Shown here: piece after piece, positions 25,418 to 35,434 of the stretch
Layout: each line of letters begins with the position of its first letter
Position numbering within the stretch: the stretch's first letter is position 1
Assembly: GCF_900167465.1 (NCBI RefSeq)
Contig: NZ_FUWR01000007.1
Location: 105,694-169,693 of the forward strand
DNA from: Trichlorobacter thiogenes
GTDB lineage: Bacteria; Desulfobacterota; Desulfuromonadia; Geobacterales; Pseudopelobacteraceae
DNA: 64,000 nucleotides
Reading direction: 5' to 3'
Position numbers and translations under genes: made by a program
The notes under the pieces: model-generated
Databases searched by the model: none
What the model saw: the letters and a program-made list of their open reading frames with translations, nothing else
Told to the model about the DNA's origin: nothing

Positions 25418-26653
25418 GTGCTGCATGGAATCTTTGGCATTACCGTTCTGCTGTGCGTTGCCTGGCTTTTAAGTGAAAACAGGCGGATGCTGCACTGGCG
25501 TCTGATTTTGGCTGGTCTGGCCCTGCAACTGCTGATTGCCTTGTTGATGTTAAAGGCAGCCCCGTTCAGACAGCTGTTTATGGGGTTGAATACGGTCGTT
25601 GCAGCCTTTGAAGAGGCCACAAAGGCCGGGACTTCGTTTGTGTTCGGCTATCTGGGGGGAGGACCGCTGCCGTTTGTTGAGACAGCACCGGGTGGCTCTT
25701 TTTCGCTGGCCTTTCAAGCCTTGCCCATGGTGCTGGTAATCGGCGCTCTGACGGCGGTTCTGTATTACTGGCGCATTTTGCCAAAGGTGGTGCAGGGTTT
25801 TTCCTGGGTGCTGCGCAAAACCATGGGTATCGGCGGTGCGCTGGGGGTGGTTGCCTCCGGTTGTATCTTCCTGGGGATGATCGAATCGCCGTTGCTGATC
25901 CGCCCCTACCTTGTCCGTATGACCCGCAGTGAGCTGTTTGCCATGATGGCCACCGGATTGTCCTGTATTGCCGGTACCATGCTGGTGCTGTACGCAACGG
26001 TGCTGCAAAAGGTTATTCCTGATGCCCTGGGACATATCTTGACCGCCTCCATTATCCATGCCCCTGCTGCACTGGTGGTCGCCTCCATCATGGTTCCCGA
26101 GACCCAGGAACAGACGCTGGGGGGAGAACTTTCTTCCTATGAGGCAACCAGCGCCATGGATGCACTGACCAAGGGGACCTGGGACGGTCTCAAGCTGCTG
26201 GTCAACATCGTCGCAGTCCTGATTGTGTTTGTTGCGCTGGTAAAACTGGTCAATATCGGGCTAGGGCAGCTGCCGGATGTTATGGGTGGTCCGGTAACCC
26301 TGGAAAGGATCCTGGGGATACTGCTTTCACCGGTGGTCTGGCTGATCGGTGTGCCCTGGTCAGAGGCCGGTACTGCCGGGTCATTGATGGGGATCAAGAT
26401 CGTTCTGAACGAATTTCTGGCCTATATCAAGTTTTCATCCCTGCCAGAGGCTGCACTCAGCCCCAAGACCAGAATCATCATGACCTATGCCATGTGTAGT
26501 TTTGCCAACCTGGGCAGTCTGGGGATCTTGATCGCCGGACTTGGTAGCCTCTGCCCGGAGCGACGGGATGAAATCGTGGCAATGGGGGTAAAGGCCCTGA
26601 TCGCCGGGGTGCTGGCATCGCTGATGACCGGTGCGGTGGTGGGGATGCTATAG
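25418..26653 (+). CDS. Concentrative nucleoside transporter (NupC/CNT family)
   Basis: A 411-residue inner-membrane transporter driven by protons or sodium. CNT marks are GSFSLAFQALPMVLVIGALT, the core motif IFLGMIESPLLIRPYL with MTRSELFAMM, AGTMLVLYA, and the C-terminal SFANLGSLGILIAGLG. About ten hydrophobic segments are visible. The GTG start at 25418 is required because an in-frame TGA stands at 25412; AAGGAG lies 11 bp upstream. Usually such a site has GQTEAPL; here IESPL keeps the glutamate-proline pair. It ends the nucleoside salvage set. Confidence 0.9.
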   Translation: MLHGIFGITVLLCVAWLLSENRRMLHWRLILAGLALQLLIALLMLKAAPFRQLFMGLNTVVAAFEEATKAGTSFVFGYLGGGPLPFVETAPGGSFSLAFQALPMVLVIGALTAVLYYWRILPKVVQGFSWVLRKTMGIGGALGVVASGCIFLGMIESPLLIRPYLVRMTRSELFAMMATGLSCIAGTMLVLYATVLQKVIPDALGHILTASIIHAPAALVVASIMVPETQEQTLGGELSSYEATSAMDALTKGTWDGLKLLVNIVAVLIVFVALVKLVNIGLGQLPDVMGGPVTLERILGILLSPVVWLIGVPWSEAGTAGSLMGIKIVLNEFLAYIKFSSLPEAALSPKTRIIMTYAMCSFANLGSLGILIAGLGSLCPERRDEIVAMGVKALIAGVLASLMTGAVVGML

Positions 26654-26731
26654 GATACTTTTTGCCTGGTCGGTTGTAGATAGGTAATTATGTGGTATTT
26701 TATCAGTACTGCCACCTGTAAGGAATCTGCA

Positions 26732-27829
26732 ATGATGCTGCTCCGAGAGTCTGTCATAGGTCTGCTGCTCCTTCTTGTCCTCCTGGTGCTACCGGTTGTT
26801 GTGCTGGCAAATGATACTAAAACAGTACCGCTTACCGCAGAAGAACTGAAAGGAATTACCCCCTTTGTCGCTGTTGTCCAGCGTAACTGGAAGAGTTGGT
26901 CACAGGGTAATGATACCGTGGCCAAGCTGGACCTGATCGCGCAGATGGCCAGTCCTGCCTATAAGGGTGAGGATGCAGCGGCTTTGGTGGCATTGGAGAT
27001 CTATCTGAAGAAGAATCCATCGGTTGATCTGGCAACCGCTGGTGCCATAGATGATCCAAAGATTCTGGATCGCTATTACCGCAGTGTTCTGAAGTTACGC
27101 CGGGTTAAACGGGTGCTGTTTGCCAATGGTCAGCCGAGCTTTGAGCTGTTGCAACAGGGACCGGTGGGGGATTGCTATTTTTTCTCTGCTTCAGGCTGGA
27201 TGGCCAGAAACCGGCCAGCTGACGTGATGAACGCCATTACCCGACTGGATGACGGTCGTTTCCGTGTGCGTTTTGCCAATGGTGATGAGGCTACAGTAAC
27301 GACGCCCACTGATGCCGAGCTGGCGATTAATGATTCAGATTCAACACTGCAGGATGGACTCTGGATGTCGGTGTTGGAAAAGGCCACCGGTACCATTCAG
27401 GCTCGGACCTATCGGAAGTCCGCAACAATCCCTGATCCCACCGTGGCGATTGATACCGCCGGCATACCGATCGGCAGCATTGTCAAACGCTGGACCGGGC
27501 AAGAGGTGAAGGTGTTCCGTCTTGGTGCGCGGGCACAGCGGGAACAGGTCCGCAAGGCATTGGTCAGAATGCAGGAGCGGAAGTCCCTGGCTACATCCCT
27601 GCTGTTGCATCGTCCCCCGGCAAAGCTGGCCTATGACCATGTCTATGCCATCATGGGCTTTGATCAGGCAACTGATACGGTCACTCTCTGGAATCCATGG
27701 GGAACGGATTTTACTCCCCATGGGCCATCCAGCCCTGAAAACGGCTATGCCCGTAAAAAAGGGATCTTTACACTGAGCTTTGATGAGTTTGTCTCATTTT
27801 ATAGCTATCTCGCCATAGAGCAAAACTAG
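26732..27829 (+). CDS. Exported calpain-like (C2 family) cysteine protease
   Basis: A 365-residue protein with a long hydrophobic signal (residues 8-26), then a helical prodomain-like region and a papain-fold protease core. The triad can be read as Cys148 (QQGPVGDCYFFSA), His303 (YDHVYAIMGFD) and Asn321 (LWNPWGTDF), with the calpain hallmark DGLWMSVLEKA between them. In calpains the cysteine sits in QGxxGDCWFL, so the match is strong. The ATG at 26732 follows AAGGAATCTGCA; a start at 26690 lacks a Shine-Dalgarno. It is 8 bp from an NlpC/P60-like hydrolase gene. No calcium-binding domain is seen. Substrate unknown. Confidence 0.83.
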   Translation: MMLLRESVIGLLLLLVLLVLPVVVLANDTKTVPLTAEELKGITPFVAVVQRNWKSWSQGNDTVAKLDLIAQMASPAYKGEDAAALVALEIYLKKNPSVDLATAGAIDDPKILDRYYRSVLKLRRVKRVLFANGQPSFELLQQGPVGDCYFFSASGWMARNRPADVMNAITRLDDGRFRVRFANGDEATVTTPTDAELAINDSDSTLQDGLWMSVLEKATGTIQARTYRKSATIPDPTVAIDTAGIPIGSIVKRWTGQEVKVFRLGARAQREQVRKALVRMQERKSLATSLLLHRPPAKLAYDHVYAIMGFDQATDTVTLWNPWGTDFTPHGPSSPENGYARKKGIFTLSFDEFVSFYSYLAIEQN

Positions 27830-27837
27830 GGGGAGGC

Positions 27838-28686
27838 ATGCGCGGTTTTGTTTTTAGCCTGTTGTTCGTGCTGCTGCTGGCCACTGCTCCAGCACTGTTT
27901 GCTGCTGATGGTGTCAGCACTGAGTATCAATCTCCCTACGGGGTGAAACTGCCCTGGCCGATACCGGAGTTGATCCCTGATCTGCTGGAGGGAAAGCGGG
28001 GTGAGGCAGCAGGTGAGGCCAAGATCCCTGAATCTGACTGGTACGGCCACAGCCATCCCTGGGTCGGTCCCTGGGGGCCGCTGCCCCACAGGTTTAAGCC
28101 CCCGAGGATTGCTGAAGGAAAGAGCGATGACTGGAAACGTGCCCGGATCATTGCAACGGCATTCCGTTTTATCGGTTATCATTACCGCCATCACTATATC
28201 CCTGATTGGGATCCGCCACCGGGGTGGTATACTCCCAAGCCTGGCGGCACCCGGCATGATGGTAAAGGGCTTGATTGCAGCAATTTTACCTCGTTTGTCT
28301 ATAATCAGGGGCTGGGAATTCATTTTAGTTCAGATGTCCGCAAACAGGCTGCCACTGAAACCGTGACCATCAACGGGACTGAGCAGACAGTAGCGATAAA
28401 GCAGATCCCCCGTCAGGATTCTGCTGAGGCTTGGGCCAAGGTCTTAAAACCGGGAGACCTGCTCTTTATCCGGCCTCGCAGCAGTGAAACAATTTCCCAT
28501 GTGGTGATCTGGATCGGCCCATGGGGAGTGCCGGGTGGTCAGCCCCTGGTTATGGACAGCCACGGTGCAGATGTGCGGGATGAGGATGGAAAGCTGATAC
28601 CTGATGGTATTCACCTACGCCCGTTCCGTCCCGATTCCTGGTATGCAACCCGTGCTGATCATGCGTTGCGAATTATTGGTAACTAA
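27838..28686 (+). CDS. Exported NlpC/P60-like cysteine hydrolase
   Basis: A 282-residue exported protein: signal peptide at 1-22 (FVLLLATAPALFAA), a proline/tryptophan-rich linker, then an NlpC/P60-type fold. Cys147 lies in GLDCSNFTSFVYN, His221 in ISHVVIWIG and a polar third residue in DSHGAD (His242). Such enzymes cut peptidoglycan peptides or other amide bonds. The start sits right behind AGGGGGAGGC, 8 bp after the calpain-like gene, so the two secreted cysteine hydrolases are co-transcribed. A linker rich in WDPPPGW is unusual. The substrate is inferred only. Confidence 0.8.
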   Translation: MRGFVFSLLFVLLLATAPALFAADGVSTEYQSPYGVKLPWPIPELIPDLLEGKRGEAAGEAKIPESDWYGHSHPWVGPWGPLPHRFKPPRIAEGKSDDWKRARIIATAFRFIGYHYRHHYIPDWDPPPGWYTPKPGGTRHDGKGLDCSNFTSFVYNQGLGIHFSSDVRKQAATETVTINGTEQTVAIKQIPRQDSAEAWAKVLKPGDLLFIRPRSSETISHVVIWIGPWGVPGGQPLVMDSHGADVRDEDGKLIPDGIHLRPFRPDSWYATRADHALRIIGN

Positions 28687-28712
28687 CTAACTACCCGAAA
28701 AGGAGCTTGCAT

Positions 28713-29126
28713 ATGAAAAAGAGTCTTGTGTTGTCAGTGGCTATGCTTACGTTTTTTATCGGTTCTGTCTGGGCTGTTGATCAGACCGTTTGTGCCCCTG
28801 AGGCGAGTATTACCCTCCATCCAAATGGGTCTGTTGATACCTGTAACCTGAGAATCCAGTATGAAAAAGGTGGTTTGAAGTGTACACCCTCTAGCCCGAT
28901 TTCTTTTTATGCTAATGGTCTGGTTCGTGCCTGCGTGCTGTATGAAGATCTGAAGATTGGCGGGGTGACCTGTGGAGACACGGGAACTATTACCTTCTTT
29001 CCATCCGGTGTTTTGCGTTCCTGTACCTTGAATAATGATGAACTGATAGGTGGGAAAAAATGTATGCATGATCAGCCCGTGTCCTTCTTTGAAAATAGTA
29101 AACTGGAAAGCTGCACTGAAGAATAG
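28713..29126 (+). CDS. Exported cysteine-repeat protein (YwqK/MORN-like units)
   Basis: A 137-residue protein with a signal peptide (1-20, ending SVWA) and four units of about 30 residues. Each unit starts with a cysteine and contains a short strand, an NG-type turn and a second cysteine: SITLHPNGSVDTC, PISFYANGLVRAC, TITFFPSGVLRSC and PVSFFENSKLESC. The units look like MORN/YwqK-type repeats stabilised by one disulfide each. The ATG at 28713 is 7 bp after AGGAG. It follows the calpain-like and NlpC/P60-like genes and may be their partner, for instance an inhibitor or binding scaffold; that is inference. Confidence 0.75.
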   Translation: MKKSLVLSVAMLTFFIGSVWAVDQTVCAPEASITLHPNGSVDTCNLRIQYEKGGLKCTPSSPISFYANGLVRACVLYEDLKIGGVTCGDTGTITFFPSGVLRSCTLNNDELIGGKKCMHDQPVSFFENSKLESCTEE

Positions 29127-29313
29127 CTGTTGAAGTCTGTTGATCGTTGAAAAAATGTAAAGAAATCTTTGAATCACACAAGTTTATTGGTGATTCTGCC
29201 GAAAAGAGAAACGATATCCCTGTCTTCAGTTTGCAGGTGTATATCCTGTGTAATGGACGTTATCGTTCTGGCACAGATTCCAGCAATGGAAGTTACTTGG
29301 GAGGCAAGAGGCT

Positions 29314-29742
29314 GTGCCAGAAAAGAGTGGTGAAGGATATACCGAAGGCGCTGAGTTTCGCTTTTTGGGGAATCTTTTTGGTGCCCTGATGGCCTGTGCC
29401 GGTCTGCTGGCCGGTACTATGATGCACGAGCGTAGCCTTGACTACTGGCTTGAGGATATTGTGCCGTTGCTACTGCTGGCGTTTACCCTGCGAGGGGTGA
29501 TCAAAAGTGCAATGGAGTTGGCCAAGGATAGTATTTTCTACGAAGAGCAGAAGAAACAGGTGCTTGAGGCCATGGCTAAACAGGAAGCGATGGCTGCCAC
29601 CATGGCTGGGGCAGAATCAGAGTTGCCAAAACTTGCAAGCAAGCCGAAGTATAGCGAAGCAGAGGTGCTTGAGGCGGTTAGCAAGCGGATCGAGCAGCAA
29701 CGTGAAGAAGGTCTAAAAAAGAATAAAATCATAAATCCATAA
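29314..29742 (+). CDS. Small membrane protein with C-terminal coiled coil, unknown function
   Basis: A 142-residue product with two likely transmembrane helices (about 18-37 LFGALMACAGLLAGTMM, and 48-66 IVPLLLLAFTLRGVI) and a charged, helical C-terminal tail rich in Lys/Glu/Ala. The GTG start at 29314 is supported by GGGAGG nine bases upstream. No homologue is recognised. It precedes the GspE/PilB ATPase by 14 bp, so it may be co-transcribed with it. Confidence 0.65.
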   Translation: MPEKSGEGYTEGAEFRFLGNLFGALMACAGLLAGTMMHERSLDYWLEDIVPLLLLAFTLRGVIKSAMELAKDSIFYEEQKKQVLEAMAKQEAMAATMAGAESELPKLASKPKYSEAEVLEAVSKRIEQQREEGLKKNKIINP

Positions 29743-29756
29743 CGTAAGCGGGTGGT

Positions 29757-31544
29757 ATGACACGACAGTCAGTATTAACGCTGGAGTATTTAACAGCAAT
29801 CCTTCTGGAACAAAAACTGATAACCGCAGAGCAGCGGGCCATGGTGCTCGCCAAGGCCAAAGCCCAGGAGGCCCGTTTAACAGCAGGGCCACAAGCGGGC
29901 GGTCGCCGCCTGCACCGTGGAGGTGAAGCCCCTTCACCGGCCCAGCTTTTGGCCTCGTTCAATCTTGAAATTCCGGGTGGTAGTGGGCGGATTTTGTCCG
30001 AAGATACCATTACCGAAGCGCTTGCCACTTTTCTGAAGATCCCCTACCTGAAAATTGATCCACTCAAGCTTGATCTGGATGTGGTTACCTCTTATATTCC
30101 GCGCCCCTTTGCCCTGAAACATCTGATTGTACCGGTGGCGGTTCGTGATGGCGGTCTGGCAATTGCCGTGGCTGATCCGTTTAACGATCAGGTCTTGAGC
30201 GAGTTTGCCACAGCCCATCGCCTGAAGGTCACCCGCGTGCTCAGTTCATGCACTGATATTCAGAAAATATTACGTGAGTTCTACGGATTCAGGGCTTCTG
30301 TACTGGCTGCGGAGGCGGAATCCTCTGCTGTTATCGATCTTGGCAACCTTGAACAACTCTTTAAGATGAAGGGTGAACATGAACTGGAGGGGAATGACCG
30401 TCATGTTATCTCTGCGGTTGATTTCCTTCTGTCATATGCCTTTGACCAGCGCGCTAGTGATATCCATATTGAACCAAAACGGGAAAAATGCCTGATCCGC
30501 TTCCGGCTTGATGGTCTGCTGCACAACATCCATCTGCTGCCCAAGCCTCTGCATGCGCCGATTGTCTCCAGAATCAAGATCCTTTCCAGGATGGATCTGG
30601 CTGAAAAACGCCGTCCTCAGGATGGCCGGATCAAGACCAGCCATAACAATAAAGAGGTGGAACTGCGGGTCTCAACGGTGCCCACCGCCTTTGGTGAAAA
30701 GGTGGTTATCAGGATCTTTGACCCGGATATCCTCTTGCAAGATCTGAATTCAATCGGCTTTTATGCGCGGGAATACGCGCTGTTTAACAACTTTATCCAT
30801 CGTCCCAACGGGATTATTCTGGTTACCGGCCCAACTGGCTCAGGGAAAACAACAACACTCTATTCAACCCTGCGGACCCTTTCGTCGCCAGAGGTGAATA
30901 TTGTTACCATTGAAGACCCGATCGAAATGGTGATGGAGGAGTTTAATCAGATTGCGGTGCAGCAGAGTGTCGGGGTCACCTTTGGCAATATCCTGCGAAC
31001 GGTTCTGCGCCAGGATCCTGATATTGTCATGGTGGGTGAGATCCGCGATGAAGAAACCGCTGAAAATGCCGTGCAGGCTGCTCTAACCGGCCACCTGGTG
31101 CTGTCAACCCTGCATACCAATGACTCCCCTTCATCCATTCCCCGTTTGCTTGATCTGGGGGTGCCGCCCTATCTGGTTACCGCAACGGTGGTTGGCATTA
31201 TTGCACAACGACTGTTACGCAAGGTCTGCCAGCACTGCAAGGCGCCTCGCACGCTGTCTGTGGAGGAACGTACCTATCTGCAGCTGTCTGATGAAAATCT
31301 AACGGTTTATGAGGGGGAAGGGTGCAAGGAGTGTCGTGGTACCGGCTATAAAGGGCGTACCGGCATCTTTGAAGTGCTTGAGATGAATGAACGGACCAGG
31401 GCCATGATTAGTGACAAGGTAGATGTTGCTGAACTGGTTCGTGCTGCTGAGCAGGACGGGTTTATGTCACTGCGCCAGCTTGCCATCAGAAAAATGCTGG
31501 AAGGCTCCACCACCTATGATGAAGTGATCTCCATTACCGGCTAG
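29757..31544 (+). CDS. Type II secretion / type IV pilus assembly ATPase (GspE/PilB family)
   Basis: A 595-residue secretion hexamer ATPase. An MshEN-type N domain (about 1-170) binds the platform or, in some members, c-di-GMP. The C-terminal motor has Walker A GPTGSGKTTT near 360, an Asp box IEDPIEM, Walker B MVGEIRDEETAENA and the zinc-binding tetracysteine CQHC ... CKEC near 495-525. It stands without other gsp or pil genes in this window and is closed by a terminator, so its partner platform protein must be elsewhere. PilB and GspE cannot be separated by sequence reading alone. Confidence 0.9.
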   Translation: MTRQSVLTLEYLTAILLEQKLITAEQRAMVLAKAKAQEARLTAGPQAGGRRLHRGGEAPSPAQLLASFNLEIPGGSGRILSEDTITEALATFLKIPYLKIDPLKLDLDVVTSYIPRPFALKHLIVPVAVRDGGLAIAVADPFNDQVLSEFATAHRLKVTRVLSSCTDIQKILREFYGFRASVLAAEAESSAVIDLGNLEQLFKMKGEHELEGNDRHVISAVDFLLSYAFDQRASDIHIEPKREKCLIRFRLDGLLHNIHLLPKPLHAPIVSRIKILSRMDLAEKRRPQDGRIKTSHNNKEVELRVSTVPTAFGEKVVIRIFDPDILLQDLNSIGFYAREYALFNNFIHRPNGIILVTGPTGSGKTTTLYSTLRTLSSPEVNIVTIEDPIEMVMEEFNQIAVQQSVGVTFGNILRTVLRQDPDIVMVGEIRDEETAENAVQAALTGHLVLSTLHTNDSPSSIPRLLDLGVPPYLVTATVVGIIAQRLLRKVCQHCKAPRTLSVEERTYLQLSDENLTVYEGEGCKECRGTGYKGRTGIFEVLEMNERTRAMISDKVDVAELVRAAEQDGFMSLRQLAIRKMLEGSTTYDEVISITG

Positions 31545-31552
31545 TTGACCAA

Positions 31553-31581
31553 TAAAAAAGGCCTGCAGAAGCAGGCCTTTA
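31553..31581. terminator. Bidirectional intrinsic terminator
   Basis: AAAGGCCTGC at 31557-31566, a 4-nt loop, and GCAGGCCTTT at 31571-31580. On the minus strand the stem is followed by a run of six T, so it ends the small secreted-protein gene at 31603; on the plus strand the T tract is weaker but lies right after the GspE/PilB gene. Confidence 0.88.
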
Positions 31582-31602
31582 AATGTTTATGGGTGTTGGT
31601 TA

Positions 31603-31899
31603 CTAGCAGCCGGCAGTTTTCTGGATCGTCCTGACCACCTTGCTGTCACTATCAAAGCGCAGACGCAGTTCATCACCAACCCGTACCTTGCGGTCCTTAA
31701 TTTTCTCTAGATTGGAATGGTCGCGAACCTGCAGCACAACAGCTGCATCAGTCTTGCGATCTTTCATGGTCATTTCAGCGCCACCGCCAACCATTCTGAT
31801 TGTGCTGACAGTGCCGATCATCTTCATCTCACCCGCAAATGCAGTTGTTGCCAAGGTAGTCAGAGCGAACATCACAACCAGTGCGAACAGCCTTTTCAT
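31603..31899 (-). CDS. Small secreted protein, OB-like
   Basis: A 98-residue exported protein: signal peptide residues 1-22 (LFALVVMFALTTLATTAFA), then a short beta-rich domain with MIGTVSTIRMVGGGAEMTMKD, KVRVGDELRLRF and a terminal cysteine (KTAGC). The pattern of strands suggests a small OB-type barrel. The ATG at 31899 is 6 bp after AGGAGGAAGAC; the longer reading frame to 31983 lacks any Shine-Dalgarno. I do not assign a function. It is a single gene with its own terminator. Confidence 0.75.
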   Translation of the reverse strand: MKRLFALVVMFALTTLATTAFAGEMKMIGTVSTIRMVGGGAEMTMKDRKTDAAVVLQVRDHSNLEKIKDRKVRVGDELRLRFDSDSKVVRTIQKTAGC

Positions 31900-32054
31900 G
31901 TCTTCCTCCTGTAGTATGCCGTTTAAACGGCAGGATAGTGGTGTGTTAAAACTGTGGCTGAGTATGACCAAAGTATAGTCCAAGAAATTTTAACGTCAAT
32001 CTTTCAGCGGTATTATTATACAAATTTAACAGTCGGCTTGTTGCTTCCCGGTCT

Positions 32055-32087
32055 TTGTTAACCAAAGTTGTCTGATCTGGTTGACAA
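32055..32087 (+). promoter_or_regulatory. BirA-type biotin operator overlapping the bioB promoter
   Basis: TTGTTAACC at 32055-32063, 15 bp, then GGTTGACAA at 32079-32087: two half sites of the known BirA box (TTGTAAACC and its inverse with 14-16 bp between). The right half contains TTGACA, a perfect sigma-70 -35 element at 32081-32086, so BirA with biotinyl-AMP would block RNA polymerase. The bioB start is only 30 bp downstream. Confidence 0.85.
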
Positions 32088-32117
32088 GCTAGCCTGCTCC
32101 ATGCTACCCAACCTGCC

Positions 32118-33910
<1,793 letters not shown>

Positions 33911-33916
33911 GCCCGC

Positions 33917-34192
33917 TTGAACACCCCCACTTCCTATGATCCGCTGCAGCCCTGTCTTGAGGCAACTGCCAACCCGGAAGAGCTGATGGCCCTGGCTGAG
34001 ATGCGGATGCCGTTTGGCAAGTATCAGGGGCGTTTGCTGATTGATCTGCCGGAACGGTATGTGGTCTGGTTTGCCAGCAATGGCTTTCCGGAAGGGCGCT
34101 TGGGCAGGATGTTACAGACGGTGTATGAGATAAAGGTAAACGGGCTGGAGTATCTGTTTGCCCCGTTACGAAAGGGCAGAATCGTTGGGTGA
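33917..34192 (+). CDS. DUF3820-family small protein
   Basis: A 91-residue soluble protein with the DUF3820 pattern: MPFGKYQGRLLIDLPERYV, WFASNGFPEGRLGRML and EIKVNGLEYLFAPL. The family has been named a possible quorum-sensing regulator in some databases without a firm function. The TTG start at 33917 lies 11 bp after GGGGGAG, which is part of the bioD end; the next in-frame ATG (33983) would cut the conserved region close. It probably rides on the bioBD transcript. Confidence 0.7.
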   Translation: MNTPTSYDPLQPCLEATANPEELMALAEMRMPFGKYQGRLLIDLPERYVVWFASNGFPEGRLGRMLQTVYEIKVNGLEYLFAPLRKGRIVG

Positions 34193-34494
34193 TGGTTTAC
34201 CTGCCTGAAGGCATACTTGCTCACTATACGCCGCAAAAAAAATAAAAAACAGACTGTTTTATTTGCTGGGAAAAGGTATCTTGAAATCAAGGTAGCGCTA
34301 CCTGAAACAAGCATCAGAAGGAGAAGCAAAAGAAGTTTGTGATTTTTTCCACGGAGCAGATGTAGGTTTTATGGAGGAAACACTATGGAAGATACGCCGC
34401 CTGGCTGTTTTGGCAACATATGAAGCAACAAACAGGCTACCGACAGAAGTAGCCTGCATACCATGAACATGGTGCATAGATTGACGTAAAACCG
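34193..34494. other. 302-bp stretch without a clear gene
   Basis: It contains a perfect 14-bp palindrome (AGGTAGCGCTACCT, 34290-34303), which could be an operator, and an AT-rich run near 34236-34262. Two very short frames occur: ATG at 34371 (31 codons) and ATG at 34385 (12 codons) after GGAGGAAACACT. Neither resembles a known peptide, and codon pattern gives no support. A terminator closes the stretch on the right, so a small RNA ending there is possible but unproven. Confidence 0.35.
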
Positions 34495-34519
34495 GAGGCC
34501 CGCCTGAAAAGCGGGCCTC
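34495..34519. terminator. Intrinsic terminator with 9-bp stem
   Basis: GAGGCCCGC (34495-34503), a 7-nt loop, and GCGGGCCTC (34511-34519). On the plus strand TTCTCATTTATT follows; on the minus strand GGTTTTACG follows about 5 nt later. It sits directly after the thioesterase stop codon on the minus strand and about 300 bp after the DUF3820 gene on the plus strand. Confidence 0.8.
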
Positions 34520-34522
34520 TTC

Positions 34523-35296
34523 TCATTTATTAGGGTGTTGTGTTGCTGATGAATCGTGATTGCTCCAGGTGGTGCGCAGTCTGCAGAGTTCCCGGTTGCC
34601 TTCAACTGATTCGATTCTATGGATCAGGATCGCAGGATCTTCAGGGCTTGGGGCACAACAGCTGCGTATGCTGTCACCGTATAACGCCTCAGCCCTGAAT
34701 CCAATTTCAATCAGGACTGGCACTGCCCGTGTGATCAGCTCCTCCGGTACCGCCTCCAGTGCCCAGCCAGCATAGATCGTGTTGTTCACATGATTGTTCA
34801 TATCAAGGTTAGCCCGCAGTACCGGCAGTTGCAGCCCTGACTGGCATTCTTCAAGCAGCGGAAGCGTTGCAAACGGATCATCCAAGGCTCGTTGCAGGTG
34901 CAGCGGATAGTCAGGCAGATGCTCATCAATGCTTACCGGACGGCGTGTTCTAAGGTCCAGTGCAGCCCATGAACTGGTGGCCCGCCCAATGGTCTGCCCC
35001 TGGTGGTCAGTCAGCAGAAAATCACGAATTGAGAAAAAGCCCTCACGGGTCACCGGCCAGGTGCTGACCGTTACCGGCTCAGTACCAATAATCGGGCGTA
35101 GCAGCTCAATGGTCAGTCGGGACAGAACCCAGGTTAATCCCCTTTTCCGCAGGTGCTTAAGCCCTACACCCAGTTGCAGGGCATGCTCTGCACCAACTTC
35201 CTGCAGCCAGGCCAGGATAACGGTCAGGCGTACCCGGTTGCGGGGATCAAGCTCGTGATAGCGGGCATTAACGGTTTGTTGCAGCTGATGGTGCAT
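34523..35296 (-). CDS. Acyl-ACP thioesterase (FatA/FatB-like, double hotdog)
   Basis: A 257-residue enzyme that frees fatty acids from acyl carrier protein. The fold starts with RYHELDPRNRVRLTVILAWLQ, then LTWVLSRLTIELLR and TWPVTREGFFSIRDF, and the second hotdog has VLRANLDMNNHVNN, which holds the catalytic Asn-His residues (LDMNNHVNN). I chose the ATG at 35296 after AAGGAGAAAGGC; the upstream frame to 35443 has no leader. The product could supply free fatty acids or feed other acyl pathways. It is divergent from the BI-1-like gene. Confidence 0.87.
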   Translation of the reverse strand: MHHQLQQTVNARYHELDPRNRVRLTVILAWLQEVGAEHALQLGVGLKHLRKRGLTWVLSRLTIELLRPIIGTEPVTVSTWPVTREGFFSIRDFLLTDHQGQTIGRATSSWAALDLRTRRPVSIDEHLPDYPLHLQRALDDPFATLPLLEECQSGLQLPVLRANLDMNNHVNNTIYAGWALEAVPEELITRAVPVLIEIGFRAEALYGDSIRSCCAPSPEDPAILIHRIESVEGNRELCRLRTTWSNHDSSATQHPNK

Positions 35297-35338
35297 GCCT
35301 TTCTCCTTGCCCCATGCATAGCACAGGAGCGGACATGA

Positions 35339-35367
35339 TTGCAAATCAGCCAGGTCTGGCAGATACT
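35339..35367 (+). promoter_or_regulatory. Predicted sigma-70 promoter of the BI-1-like gene
   Basis: TTGCAA at 35339-35344, 17 bp, GATACT at 35362-35367, followed by a 67-nt leader to the ATG at 35435 with GAGGAGGG as Shine-Dalgarno. It lies in the divergent gap to the thioesterase gene. Confidence 0.5.
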
Positions 35368-35434
35368 GTTGCCTGATGCAGCCAGTTGCACTACACTGCA
35401 CTATCAAAAGTACAACTGTAGAGGAGGGATTATC

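Noticed and set aside
29270..29295. Sigma-54 promoter before the small membrane-protein gene
   Set aside because: TGGCAC is present, but the -12 part is CAGC with 6-7 bp spacing, so GG and GC are not at the needed distance.
29147..29389. 80-codon plus-strand frame upstream of the small membrane-protein gene
   Set aside because: It has no Shine-Dalgarno or hydrophobic pattern and overlaps the better-supported frame starting at 29314.
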